64,000 bases of DNA from Brettanomyces bruxellensis (Eukaryota; Ascomycota; Pichiomycetes; Pichiales; Pichiaceae): positions 930,001 to 994,000 of the forward strand of contig NC_054688.1 in NCBI RefSeq assembly GCF_011074885.1. The letters run 5' to 3'. Shown in pieces: positions 31,495 to 41,325 of this stretch. The notes beneath the pieces were generated by a model. The model was not told where the DNA came from and did no database searches. It worked only from the letters and a program-made list of their open reading frames with translations. The stretch's first letter is position 1; each line of letters begins with the position of its first letter. The position numbers and the translations under genes were made by a program.

Positions 31495-31817
31495 GCCCCA
31501 ACAGCAGTGCCTTTATTTACTGAGGCTCACCACTCAAATATGGTGTGTATAGCTTTGGAAATGTTAATACACATCAAAATGGTGTGGCTTGATATCTTAC
31601 GATAGGATGTCTAAACTTACCATATTTTATGTAATATCCATAACAACATCTTCCGACCACTAAGCTGGAATTTGTGCAATTAGAATAGTAATTAATGTTG
31701 AATTCAAATTGAACAATTTGTGTTATTGTACTTTGTGAAACTTTAACCTGAAAAGATTTAAATAATGCATCCATTCTAAGCTGTCATCCAGAAAGATCAG
31801 CACTGCATTGACTCCAT

Positions 31818-31849
31818 TCCCTGACACATAAAGTCCCTGACACATAAAT
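31818..31849. repeat. 16-bp tandem duplication
   Basis: TCCCTGACACATAAA plus one base (G, then T) is present twice in a row between the divergent dioxygenase and DLD1-like genes. Confidence 0.85.
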
Positions 31850-32226
31850 TTTTAGATCGGGAGCAAACGGAGAAGCACCACGATCGAAGGAAAACGCCAC
31901 AGTTCCTATCTATTGTTGTTGGAATTATCGCGACTCTAAAAAAGGATAAAAAAGCTTAAAAATAAGGTTCTCGATAAGCTTGAATAAAGTGAAAAAAAAA
32001 ATCCGAAAGATACAATAATTGTCCTTGTAATGACTAAACAATATATTTCCATGGTTTGCACTTTGGATTTAAGAATAATCTTTTGAAAAATATGCTTATA
32101 AACATGAAGAGAATGTTTTTGCCAGTGTGTAATTCTAATTCTTATCACTTACTTCTCAAAGGTGGTGTTTTCCAATTTTTGAGATTCATGGTCTTATAAG
32201 GGTTAAAAGGCAAGGCACAACCTAAA

Positions 32227-33948
32227 ATGTTACGGATATTTCGGATTGACAAATGTCTGGCAAAAACTTCAAATCGCATACTATTAAATGGAAGGTTTGG
32301 CTCATTCAACCGTTCTTTGGTGAGATTTGTATCCACAAAACCAAATATTGTAACCAAAAATGATGGAAAAAGATATTCTGGCAGTACTGTTGCCCTATAC
32401 TTTACGTTAGGTTTATTCCTTGGTACAAGTATAATCACATACAAGCTTGCAAAGAATCCGCCGGAATTTTTGTTTCCCCATTCATCAACAACTAAGCTTG
32501 CAGAAATTTCATCTCCGAGATATGGCGACCCCGACAAAGTCGTCAAGGAATTAAAGAACGTTCTAAGTGCTGATCAAATAAGAAGCACCAAAGAGACATT
32601 AGAGACTCATAGTGATTCATCCTTTTCTACCCACCATGCAACCCCGGATCAAAGGCCTGTTGCGGTGATTTTTCCAAATTCTACAGAAGAAGTTTCCTTG
32701 GTGTTAAAGGCATGCCATAAGTATAAAGTTCCGGTCGTGCCATATACAGGTGGTACATCATTAGAAGGGCATTACACTCCTACTAGAAAGGGTATCAGTG
32801 TCGATCTCTCTCGTATGAATAAAGTGTTAGCGGTTCACGCCGAAGACTTGGATGTTACTGTCCAAGCTGCTGTGGGCTGGCAGACATTGGCAAACTACTT
32901 GAAATCATATAATCTGATGTTTGGACCAGACCCTGGTCCAGGAGCTTGCATCGGTGGTATGGTTGGAACATCTTGCTCTGGAACGAATGCTGCCAGATGG
33001 GGTACGATGAAAGAAAATGTCGTGAGCCTTACTGTTGTCTTAGCTGATGGTACAATCATTAAGACCAAGAATAGACCAAGAAAGTCCGCCGCCGGTTACA
33101 ACTTAAATGGTCTATTTATTGGATCTGAGGGTACATTAGGGATTGTTACGGAAGCTACTTTGAAGCTTAATGTCAAGCCCAAGTATGAGAATGTCGCTGT
33201 GATTTCATTCCCAACAATTAGTGATGCAAGTAGCACTGTAGCACAGTTTGTTCAGCATGGAATTCAACTTGATGCTATGGAATTGCTTGATGACAAGATG
33301 ATGAAGTACGTGAATGTCAGTGGTCAAACCACTTTGAAATACGATGAAGCACCCACTCTTATGTTAAAGATCGGGGGAACTACCAAAGAGGCAGTCAAAA
33401 GTCAGATAAATGACGTTAAAAGAATTTCGAAGGAAAACCACCAGAATTCGTTTAGGTTTGCAAGTTCCGATGCCGAAAGGGAGGAACTTTGGAATGCAAG
33501 AAAGGTTGCATTATGGTCTACAATTAATTATGGTCAGGAATACATTGACAAGGATATTCAGGTTTGGGCCACGGATGTTGCCGTTCCTATTTCAAAACTT
33601 TGCGAGTGCTTGACGGCTACAAAGAATGAGATGAATGAAACTGGTGTTGCAGGTGCAATCGTTGGTCATGTTGGTGATGGTAACTATCATGCCATGATTT
33701 TATTCAAACGTGAGGATAGACCAAAGGTTGAGAGAATTGTTCGTCATATGGTTGATGGTGCTTTGAAAGCAGAAGGAACAGTTACTGGAGAGCACGGTGT
33801 TGGTATGGGAAAAAGAGGATTCCTCAAGCAGGAGCTTCCACCGGACGCTATTGATCTTATGAGAAAGATCAAATTTGCCTTGGATCCATATCGTATCTTG
33901 AACCCGGATAAAGTCTTCAGTATAGATCCAAAGGATAAAGGGGAATAG
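32227..33948 (+). CDS. DLD1: D-lactate dehydrogenase (cytochrome), mitochondrial, Dld1 type
   Basis: FAD-linked 2-hydroxyacid dehydrogenase passing electrons from D-lactate to cytochrome c in the mitochondrial inner membrane or intermembrane space. At 573 residues it fits yeast Dld1 (587). The N-terminus is basic and Ser/Arg-rich (presequence), followed by a hydrophobic segment near residues 56-75. The FAD-binding part shows P-Y-T-G-G-T-S-L-E-G-H-Y and G-P-D-P-G-P-G-A-C-I-G-G, then S-C-S-G-T-N-A-A-R-W-G-T-M. The C-terminal catalytic part shows V-G-H-V-G-D-G-N-Y-H-A-M and G-E-H-G-V-G-M-G-K-R. It sits between two inverted sulfonate dioxygenase genes, so a 2-hydroxysulfonate such as sulfolactate is a possible alternative substrate; that is speculation from context, and plain D-lactate remains the default. 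Confidence 0.93.
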   Translation: MLRIFRIDKCLAKTSNRILLNGRFGSFNRSLVRFVSTKPNIVTKNDGKRYSGSTVALYFTLGLFLGTSIITYKLAKNPPEFLFPHSSTTKLAEISSPRYGDPDKVVKELKNVLSADQIRSTKETLETHSDSSFSTHHATPDQRPVAVIFPNSTEEVSLVLKACHKYKVPVVPYTGGTSLEGHYTPTRKGISVDLSRMNKVLAVHAEDLDVTVQAAVGWQTLANYLKSYNLMFGPDPGPGACIGGMVGTSCSGTNAARWGTMKENVVSLTVVLADGTIIKTKNRPRKSAAGYNLNGLFIGSEGTLGIVTEATLKLNVKPKYENVAVISFPTISDASSTVAQFVQHGIQLDAMELLDDKMMKYVNVSGQTTLKYDEAPTLMLKIGGTTKEAVKSQINDVKRISKENHQNSFRFASSDAEREELWNARKVALWSTINYGQEYIDKDIQVWATDVAVPISKLCECLTATKNEMNETGVAGAIVGHVGDGNYHAMILFKREDRPKVERIVRHMVDGALKAEGTVTGEHGVGMGKRGFLKQELPPDAIDLMRKIKFALDPYRILNPDKVFSIDPKDKGE

Positions 33949-34769
33949 TGAGTATTTTGAACTCTACCTGAATGAAGTATACAATTTATTTCCCTTGTTT
34001 AATTAGAATTAGAGTATTATGTATATATTTGGAGGAGCTGACGGATTTTCTTTCAGTTCATGCCAGTTAGAAGTATATATAATTTTTTGAATTTGATTCA
34101 CTCTAGTACAGCAGTCAATTATTTACTCGATTTATCATATTTGAAACTCAGTTCATAAAAACTTTGATATGCATTTAAGATCTTTCAGTAAGGAATGTTC
34201 ACGTACACTTGTGACGGTATTTGTTGAGTTTTACAATTCGTGCAGGAATCCCAATAACTCGTATTTGGCTCTAAAAAGGGTACCTGACCTGTTTTTGGGG
34301 CAGTATTACAACTTTTGGGGTATATGCAAGTTATATGAAAGATTGGAAGACATGTTGATATTAAGATATATAGCGATGATAGCATAGCCTCTAGAGAAAG
34401 AGGCAAAATATTAGCAAAGTAATAATAAAGTGAGAAAATACGAAGGGTGCTGCTAGACCCATTGTGCATTCTTACTGAAAAATTGTCACATATCTGAAAT
34501 ATGGGTAGTGACACATTCAGATTAATATAAAAGTAATAAAGGCAATTTTTATGGCTTTAACACTAGCAAAATACAATAGAAGGGATAAAGGATAAAGTAG
34601 TTCTTAGATATAATTGGTCCAAGGATGTAAATAATAGGAAAATTTCCCGGGGTCGTACGGCTAGCAACAATTCCGCAGATGATAAAATATTCCAACATTA
34701 TTAGCTATGCAATTACTGTAAAAAGATAAAAAAAATTCAGCGCTTATCTCAAATACACACTATATGAAA

Positions 34770-34963
34770 TGTGGCTGATTGAGATTAAGCAGAAGAGAAT
34801 AAAATTAAATTTAGAAAACCCATTTACAAATTATATTGATGGGTCTTAGCATCAGAAAGCCACAACATATATCTTGACATTGATCTTGATTGCGTCGTTT
34901 TCTTAGATTTTTTGGGAATGACAGAATACACACACACTAAAACTTTGGAATCTCAGAGCCACA
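34770..34963. promoter_or_regulatory. Cluster of three TGTGGC (Met31/32-like) cores
   Basis: TGTGGC at 34770-34775 (plus) and its reverse complement GCCACA at 34859-34864 and 34958-34963, all 215-415 bp upstream of the dioxygenase B start. In baker's yeast this core recruits Met31/Met32-Met4 to sulfur-assimilation genes, including sulfonate use. Three in 200 bp is more than chance would usually give. Confidence 0.4.
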
Positions 34964-35064
34964 AAGCCTAAATCGGATAACTAAGCACAGTGTTGAGTAT
35001 TTATTCTTATTTGTGGGTAACTACTATTAGTAATAACATTTTAACACTAGTGATGGCTGCTGGC

Positions 35065-35070
35065 TATAAA
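35065..35070 (+). promoter_or_regulatory. TATA box of dioxygenase copy B
   Basis: TATAAA, 116 bp upstream of the ATG at 35181. This spacing supports 35181 rather than the upstream in-frame ATG at 35097 as start. Confidence 0.55.
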
Positions 35071-35180
35071 TATGGTCATTAAAAAAAAATGTTCTTATGC
35101 CCAGAACATGTTGTAGACTGTCTTTTTTTACTGTGAGGAGAAAGTATATAACATATTTCATTATAGCGTTGAACCTTATA

Positions 35181-36494
35181 ATGTCCGAGGAAGTTATTGA
35201 GCAAAAGACTGAAACAAAAAAAGTTGAAACGGTTAACCACCATGTTAGGGTTGATGAACAGATTGAATACCTCGTTAGAAATGATCCGAATATTAGTGTG
35301 ACCAGGTCATCAAACAGAAATAACACCTTGGGAGAGGGTGCAGATAGATCTGGACTGGATCTTCTTCCACCAGAGGCCAGAAAGAGAATGGAAGAAGACG
35401 GAATCAATCTTGAAGGAGGATATCCTGAGATTCCAGATCGGTCACATATCCCAGTCTACGTAGATCAAGCATATGCGATAAGGAATCATGATTTGCCATA
35501 CACGGAAAGAGCGAAGAATGCCGATCCGAATAAAAAAGCGTTGTTTGGAGCAGCAAAAGAAGTTCATAATTTGACTAAACATATTGGAACCGAAATTGTC
35601 GGTCTTCAGTTAAAGGATTTAACTGACAAGCAAAAAGACGAACTTGCTTTATTGGTTGCAGAAAGGGGCGTTGTCTTTTTCCGCAACCAAAAGCTTCCTC
35701 CTAGAAAGCAGAAGGAACTTGGTGAATATTGGGGTAATGTTGAAGTTCACCCACAAGCACCTCACGTTCCTGGTCTTCCTGGAGAAACTGTTATCTGGGT
35801 TGATTACTGGAGGAAGCATGGAATGAACATAAATTTTAAAAATTGTGACTACGGAAACTTTGATAGGGTCCGTTATGGACGTATGGGTAATGAAACCTGG
35901 CACACGGATTTAGTTCACGAGAGACAGCCAGCAGGAATCACTCACTTACATTTGGATTCTATTCCCAATGTCGGAGGTGACACATTGTGGGCTTCGGGTT
36001 ATGCCGCTTATGACAAGCTTTCGGAAGAAATGAAAAAGTTTTTGGATGGTAAAAAAGCTGTGTATGAATCTGCACATTCATATCTTGATCGAAATGATCC
36101 ATTTGGTGGCAGGAAGAAAATTGAAAGAGTGCATCCTTTAGTGAGAACAAATCCTGCAACAGGATGGAAGACGTTGTTTGTTAACAGAGCAATGACCAAG
36201 AGAATAGTCGGCTTGACACCTGTGGAATCTGATGTTATTTTGAATTATTTATTTGACGTTTACGAAAAGAATGCTGATATTCAAGTTAGATTTAATTGGA
36301 AATCAGACCCAGGTTACGGTACCTCGGCTATTTGGGATAACAGATCTACTCAGCATAGAACAGTGTGGGATCATGAAGGTTTGGAGCCAAGACATGGTAC
36401 GAGGGTCACATCTTTGGCTGAAATCCCTTACTTTGATCCACAATCTAAGTCTCAAAGAGAGGCATTGGGGTTGCCTATTACTAAGGAAGAATGA
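35181..36494 (+). CDS. JLP1: TauD/JLP1-type sulfonate alpha-ketoglutarate dioxygenase, copy B
   Basis: Second Fe(II)/alpha-ketoglutarate sulfonate dioxygenase, 437 residues from the ATG at 35181. The frame is open to an ATG at 35097, but those 28 residues are absent from copy A and would start too close to the TATA box. Triad residues are in W-H-T-D-L-V-H and S-T-Q-H-R-T-V-W, and the co-substrate Arg is in P-R-H-G-T-R-V. The C-terminal two thirds are nearly identical to copy A, with perfect nucleotide tracts at 35572-35626, 36219-36356 and 36366-36418. The N-terminal 100 residues are much more diverged. The TGTGGC-rich promoter suggests induction by sulfur limitation. Confidence 0.92.
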   Translation: MSEEVIEQKTETKKVETVNHHVRVDEQIEYLVRNDPNISVTRSSNRNNTLGEGADRSGLDLLPPEARKRMEEDGINLEGGYPEIPDRSHIPVYVDQAYAIRNHDLPYTERAKNADPNKKALFGAAKEVHNLTKHIGTEIVGLQLKDLTDKQKDELALLVAERGVVFFRNQKLPPRKQKELGEYWGNVEVHPQAPHVPGLPGETVIWVDYWRKHGMNINFKNCDYGNFDRVRYGRMGNETWHTDLVHERQPAGITHLHLDSIPNVGGDTLWASGYAAYDKLSEEMKKFLDGKKAVYESAHSYLDRNDPFGGRKKIERVHPLVRTNPATGWKTLFVNRAMTKRIVGLTPVESDVILNYLFDVYEKNADIQVRFNWKSDPGYGTSAIWDNRSTQHRTVWDHEGLEPRHGTRVTSLAEIPYFDPQSKSQREALGLPITKEE

Positions 36495-37108
36495 ATTTAA
36501 AGTATATTCAAAGTTCAGAGTATAGTACTAGGTGCAAATATTTCTTTTTGATGTAGTTCTTTTTGAATTCATGTCCAAAACCTCAATTGAAGCTTTCAAA
36601 AAAATGGTACGATTTTATAATGGAAAATGCACATTTACTGACGTATCAAATGAAATCAAAATCTGTCTGTAGCAGCGTGGACTTGCTTTAAACACATCAT
36701 CTATAATTTTAATAATCTTTCACTAACCGTAACACCAAATATCTTGAAAGTTAAGAGAGTAAATGTGAGGAAGGGTGAGTTAAAGAAGGAAGGGTAATAA
36801 TAAATAGGAAAAATGCACTTCTGCCTTTAGTCCCATTTAGCAGTTCTTTTTGATATGAATCAAGACGGTGCAGATAAACATCCTTACATACATACATATA
36901 TGTTTTTTTCATTCCAGATTAGGGAACGCGCAAGGCCCATCGGAATATACCTTCCTATTTCAAGGAGGGGAAACGGCAATACACTTAGAAGCTGTAAAAT
37001 CTTTTCATGGAGACAACAGCAAAGTTATTCTGATTCAATTTTTGCCGCGCATTCTCGGTTTGGTTAAAGAAAGGGCAAAATTTAACGGTTTACAGCTCAA
37101 AAAAATCT

Positions 37109-37561
37109 CTTATCTATATCAAGGTGATTTTTCATTGGTCCGCAATGATCCATTTCGTGTTATCAATCAGGGCCGAAAAATATGGCACACTTGACTGAGT
37201 CAAACACAATTTTCTTCATGGATCAACCAAGTGTAGTGCTTGATTACTCTGTAGTTATATATTTCTTATCATACGGGGTTACAATCAACAACAACAAAGC
37301 TCTCCACAAAGGGTCCATTAGCGATGCGAGGGCATCTCATCGGCATCGCCTGTCAATGTGGGGTTAGCATCAATATAGTTTAAAATTTCGGTAACTCCTA
37401 TTTCTTTTTCTAATCTGAATCGGACCCAGCCAAAGGGGAAGTAACAACCATTTACACCATAGTTTTTCTTGGGGTTGGCCAAATTTTATTGGTCATTAAC
37501 GGATCCTCTGGTGTGCCCTCGCCTCGTTTTTTTATTTCTTGATGGCACTATTCTTCTTATC
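37109..37561. promoter_or_regulatory. Three GATAAG-type sites upstream of the ammonium permease
   Basis: CTTATC at 37109-37114, 37265-37270 and 37556-37561. GATAAG is the binding core of the nitrogen-regulatory GATA factors (Gln3, Gat1), which control MEP genes in yeast. They are 0.8-1.3 kb from the start codon, so function is uncertain. Confidence 0.3.
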
Positions 37562-37587
37562 TCAATAGGCATTGGGAAGAAAGTGTG

Positions 37588-37610
37588 AAAAAAAAAAAAA
37601 AAAAAAAAAA
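37588..37610. repeat. Poly(A) tract of 23
   Basis: Uninterrupted run of 23 A on the plus strand in the permease upstream region; the longest homopolymer in the window. Such tracts exclude nucleosomes. Confidence 0.95.
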
Positions 37611-38286
37611 GCTCGTCGGTTTTACATGTTGCTTTCATGCGTTATTGGGCAAGCTGTTCAAAAACGGCTATCGAACTTCAGACAATTGACCAGTGATTAT
37701 TATACTCATACATGTAAAATTTTGTTATAGAATTCGGGAATCCATTCTGATGGCAATTATGATCAGCAATATTGTACTGATAGTAAGCATGATTTTGCGT
37801 GTAAAAGTGCTATAATTCTAATTGTATCCAACCAACGAGTTGTGTCAAAAGATGGATGGGAATGGTAACAATAGAAATTATTTTATACAACCGGTAAAGA
37901 GTAATACAAAATTACAAACAATCAGACTCTTGTAAAAATTGAACTGCGGAATAGATTTCATTACTATCACGAACTTTTCCTATTGTTTTGCTTCTATTTT
38001 TCAACTGTTTCTCTCCTATTTTTTTTTTTTTTGTCACTTGGTAAATACATGTGTAACCCTGCAGAATCTAAAAAATTCTTCTATACGATAAAAAGGATCC
38101 TATCCGCCCCCATATTAATGAACGCATACTTTTCTCTTCATTAGTTCTTTTATTCATAGTTTGTAAATTTCATGTGTTCTGTTGTTTAACGAAGTATTAC
38201 TTATATTATACTTACGCATCAACACTCTTTAGTGCACCGGCCCTTATTTTGGCAAATCCTAACTGGCTCTAGAAGCACTATTACAC

Positions 38287-38294
38287 TATATATA
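38287..38294 (+). promoter_or_regulatory. TATA box of the ammonium permease gene
   Basis: TATATATA about 100 bp upstream of the ATG at 38389. Confidence 0.5.
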
Positions 38295-38388
38295 CCCACA
38301 TCCAGCCTGGTATTAATACATTCTAATTTGTGTCTACTGTGAACAAATAGCAACAGAGCAAAAAGAAAATATTCTAATAGTTGTCATA

Positions 38389-39948
38389 ATGTCCGGGTAT
38401 AAGCATCTTATAGAGCTGGTCCACCGAAGTACGGATCCGAATTCTCATGTCTGGACTGATATGTATAGCGAGGCTACCATTATAACAATGGTAACAGGTA
38501 CTTGTCTTGTGTTAATCATGTGTTTTGGGCTTGCATACCTTTATTCCGGATTAGCTCGCAGAAAGTCCGCTCTTCACATGATATTTGCTGTCTTTCTGGT
38601 GCTTGTTATTTCTATATTTCAATGGTACTTCTGGGGTTACTCCTTGGCATTTTCTTCCACAGCAACGAACAAATTTATAGGGAATTTACATAACTTTGGA
38701 TATATGAATGTTAATGAAGCCCTAGAGCTTGGTCCTCAGGAGAGCAAATATCCTGAGTTAGCATTTGCGAACTTTCAGGGCATGTTCGCTTCGATCACCA
38801 TCTGTATTCTTATAGGTGCTATTTGCGAACGAGGTAGAATCCTTCCGATTATACCGTTCACCTTCATATGGTTGACACTTGTTTACTGTCCAGTTGCTTG
38901 TTGGGTCTGGAACTCTAACGGTTGGGCTTATAAATGGGGAGTTTTGGACTATGCCGGTGGTGGTCCGGTCGAAATCCTTTCTGGTTTCTCTGGTTTTGTC
39001 ATGTCGTACTTTTTGGGAAAGCGTCGCAAGCACTTAATGGTTAATTTCAGACCACACAATGTGAGTATGATTACTATCGGCACTACCATGCTTTGGTTCG
39101 GATGGCTCGGCTTTAATGGCCTTACGTGTGTTATTCCATCTCTAAAATCAGTGTATGCTATTATGAACACAAACCTTTGTGCCGCATTCGGAGGTTTTAC
39201 GTGGGTTTTACTTGATTACTTCCGTACCTATCATTGGTCTACTGTCGGCCTTTGTTCTGGTATTATTTGTGGTCTTGTTGCCGCTACTCCATCGTCTGGT
39301 TGCATTCCTTTATGGGCAAGCGTCATCCTTGGAATTGTTTCAGGTGCAGTTTGTAACTTTTCTACTATCATCAAGGTTTGGCTCAGAGTTGATGATTCAT
39401 TAGATGTTTTAGCCGAGCACGGTATGGCCGGAGTTATCGGCTTGTTCTTCAATGCGATTTTTGGTTCGGCAACAGTTTTAGGTTACGACGGCTATACTGA
39501 GCATGAGGGTGGTTGGATTGATCACAATTGGAAGCAGATGTACAAGCAGATAGCGTACATTTTTGCCGTAATCGGATATTGCATGGCAGTCACGGCACTT
39601 ATTTGTTATGTTATAAACAAGATTCCTTGCCTACAACTTCGTGCGAGCGAAGAAGCCGAGGAGAATGGTATGGATGAAGATCAAATTGGTGAGTTCGCAT
39701 ACGATTACGTTGAAATCAGGAGAAACTTCTTTGATGTGAATGGCTTTGAAACTCCAGCTTCCAACTTTAACGATGATAGAGAATCCATGCTGGAAAAGCA
39801 AGTTCCACTAAAAACTCTTCCTCAGGAATCAGGACATGCCATTCCAGAAACAAGTGATTCTAAAGCTTCAGGTACAATTCACGTGGGAAGTCAAGATTCA
39901 AATAAGCAGTCGGTTTCGAACAATCATAACTCCTCAACTTCAAGTTGA
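38389..39948 (+). CDS. MEP1: Ammonium permease, Mep1/Mep3 type
   Basis: Amt/Mep/Rh channel-like transporter that imports ammonium across the plasma membrane. It has 519 residues (yeast Mep1 492, Mep3 489, Mep2 499) and about 11 membrane spans between residues 30 and 420. Family segments seen are L-A-Y-L-Y-S-G-L-A-R-R-K-S-A, F-A-N-F-Q-G-M-F-A and T-T-M-L-W-F-G-W-L-G-F-N-G. The first twin-His position is glutamate (G-G-G-P-V-E, Glu195), while the second His is kept (A-E-H-G-M-A, His344). Glu at this place marks the Mep1/Mep3 subgroup, not the Mep2 sensor type. The cytosolic tail has E-I-G-E-like and Y-D-Y-V-E segments followed by a Ser/Asn-rich end. Confidence 0.95.
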   Translation: MSGYKHLIELVHRSTDPNSHVWTDMYSEATIITMVTGTCLVLIMCFGLAYLYSGLARRKSALHMIFAVFLVLVISIFQWYFWGYSLAFSSTATNKFIGNLHNFGYMNVNEALELGPQESKYPELAFANFQGMFASITICILIGAICERGRILPIIPFTFIWLTLVYCPVACWVWNSNGWAYKWGVLDYAGGGPVEILSGFSGFVMSYFLGKRRKHLMVNFRPHNVSMITIGTTMLWFGWLGFNGLTCVIPSLKSVYAIMNTNLCAAFGGFTWVLLDYFRTYHWSTVGLCSGIICGLVAATPSSGCIPLWASVILGIVSGAVCNFSTIIKVWLRVDDSLDVLAEHGMAGVIGLFFNAIFGSATVLGYDGYTEHEGGWIDHNWKQMYKQIAYIFAVIGYCMAVTALICYVINKIPCLQLRASEEAEENGMDEDQIGEFAYDYVEIRRNFFDVNGFETPASNFNDDRESMLEKQVPLKTLPQESGHAIPETSDSKASGTIHVGSQDSNKQSVSNNHNSSTSS

Positions 39949-41325
39949 GTGTGTACGTACACAATTTTCCTTTCAAGAATGCATTTATAAATGGAACTTA
40001 TTTTTGAATTCGGCTTTCCTTATTATTTTTTCTCCCAAGCGGAGATGTTACGCTATCGCAACACATATAATATATAGTAATGATAAATCTAGCGTAAGCA
40101 CCTGCATTTGGTTTGTGAAGGAATTCTTGTTGTCCCGTATTGAAACGCAAGTCGAATATTGATGTTTGAAATGTATGGCGGGATAGCAATCTGATGTTAT
40201 CTTTTAATATAAAGCAGTACGTATTATTTTGATTTATGCTCCCGCTTCATGTATATGAGTTACATGGTACCAAATATGACGCAGTGCTTTATGTATTCAA
40301 AGGCAAATGGTTACTCCGAGTAGTTTACTGAAAAGCAGAAACTTGATCGTCATGCAGATACGTTCAAGTGCAGAAGAACTGACATTAAATGACTTCTTAA
40401 GCCCAGATTGAAATTTCATAATGCTAGATGCAATTTCAGTCAGTTAAAAGAGTAATCAGGAAAAAAAAAAACATGAAATGTAAGCAGTGTACGGAACAAA
40501 AAGAAAATGAACCTCGCGATATATAGATTTATGCTAACAAAATTCACATTAAATTCTACGTTACCGTTGTTTACGCATACGGAACAAAGTTCAAAATGTG
40601 CCATACTACCCAAATTGCCAAAGAGATCATCTATATCTATGCTACAAAATTTGCCTGAGCCGGAAGAAAGATTGCCCTACTCGTTTGATTCCTTGCAGGG
40701 AAATTTTATTTCATCCTTCATATATGCATACTTGTGCGTCAGATAATTGATAAATTGGAGAAAAAGATCCGACGCATGACCGACTGAATGATTGAAGCTC
40801 CAATATTTTGATTTTTTGAAATTTTCAGTTATCGCTCAGTAGTGTATCCCCTAGTAAATCACTCAAGAAAATTTTCTTCTTCATGTACTTTCTGTTTCTT
40901 TTGCCTTTGTTTTGCTGCTTTTTAATCCGAACCAGGCGGTGCAGAACACACCACGCTTTTTTATTTTCTTTCATAGATCTAAATCAGAATAAAGCCACAA
41001 ACGATTTTTCTGCAGTCAAACCGGTATCCGTCTCGAAAAAAACTGCATTGTTATAAAAGCAAAATATAACGCCCTATCGAAACTACATACATTTATTTTC
41101 ACAAAGCTGATGATTTAATTTTACTGCACAGTTATAAGCATTTTTCAAGTAGTGAAGGCCGACTTCTAAGGGAAATATTGTACTGAATTCGTTTGTTTCA
41201 CATCTTATCCACATCCTAAAAACGGTTAATAAAAGGACTCACTTAGTCCCATTTATCTTATCTGCCATCATCACAGTTGGGATTTTGGCGCTCTACCTTG
41301 AATTCTTTTGGCTTTTTTCTTATAG
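39949..41325. other. Intergenic MEP-FRA1
   Basis: About 1.4 kb of AT-rich sequence with one doubtful short ORF (40507-40746). The proximal part is presumably the FRA1 promoter. A pyrimidine tract ending in TATAG touches the FRA1 ATG and looks like a 3' splice site, but I see no matching donor or branch point. Confidence 0.45.
40507..40746 (+). CDS. Doubtful short ORF, 79 residues
   Basis: ATG-initiated frame of 79 residues with a proline- and leucine-rich middle. No family is recognised. It is isolated in a long intergenic region with no clear promoter, so it may be chance. Confidence 0.18.
   Translation: MNLAIYRFMLTKFTLNSTLPLFTHTEQSSKCAILPKLPKRSSISMLQNLPEPEERLPYSFDSLQGNFISSFIYAYLCVR

Larger units (their letters stand above)
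31358..32226. other. Divergent promoter region, dioxygenase A and DLD1-like gene
   Basis: Shared upstream region. It contains a TATA box for the dioxygenase (31487-31494), a TGTGGC core at 31583-31588 and a 16-bp tandem duplication at 31818-31849. No gene is seen. Confidence 0.5.
33949..35180. other. Intergenic, promoter of dioxygenase copy B
   Basis: About 1.2 kb without a convincing gene. The proximal part is a clear promoter: three TGTGGC cores between 34770 and 34963 and a TATA box at 35065-35070. Confidence 0.55.
36495..38388. other. Intergenic, ammonium permease promoter
   Basis: About 1.9 kb. It contains three CTTATC (GATAAG) motifs, a 23-base A tract at 37588-37610, a T run near 38020-38032 and a TATA box at 38287-38294. 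A 108-codon frame at 36868-37194 is not recognisable as a gene. Confidence 0.5.

Noticed and set aside
36868..37194. 108-codon frame upstream of the ammonium permease
   Set aside because: Its middle looks protein-like, but I recognise nothing, it has no evident promoter, and it overlaps another frame in the same region.
41290..41325. 3' splice site fused to the FRA1 ATG
   Set aside because: CTTTTTTCTTATAG directly before ATG looks like an acceptor, but no donor or upstream exon is found and the ATG gives a plausible N-terminus.
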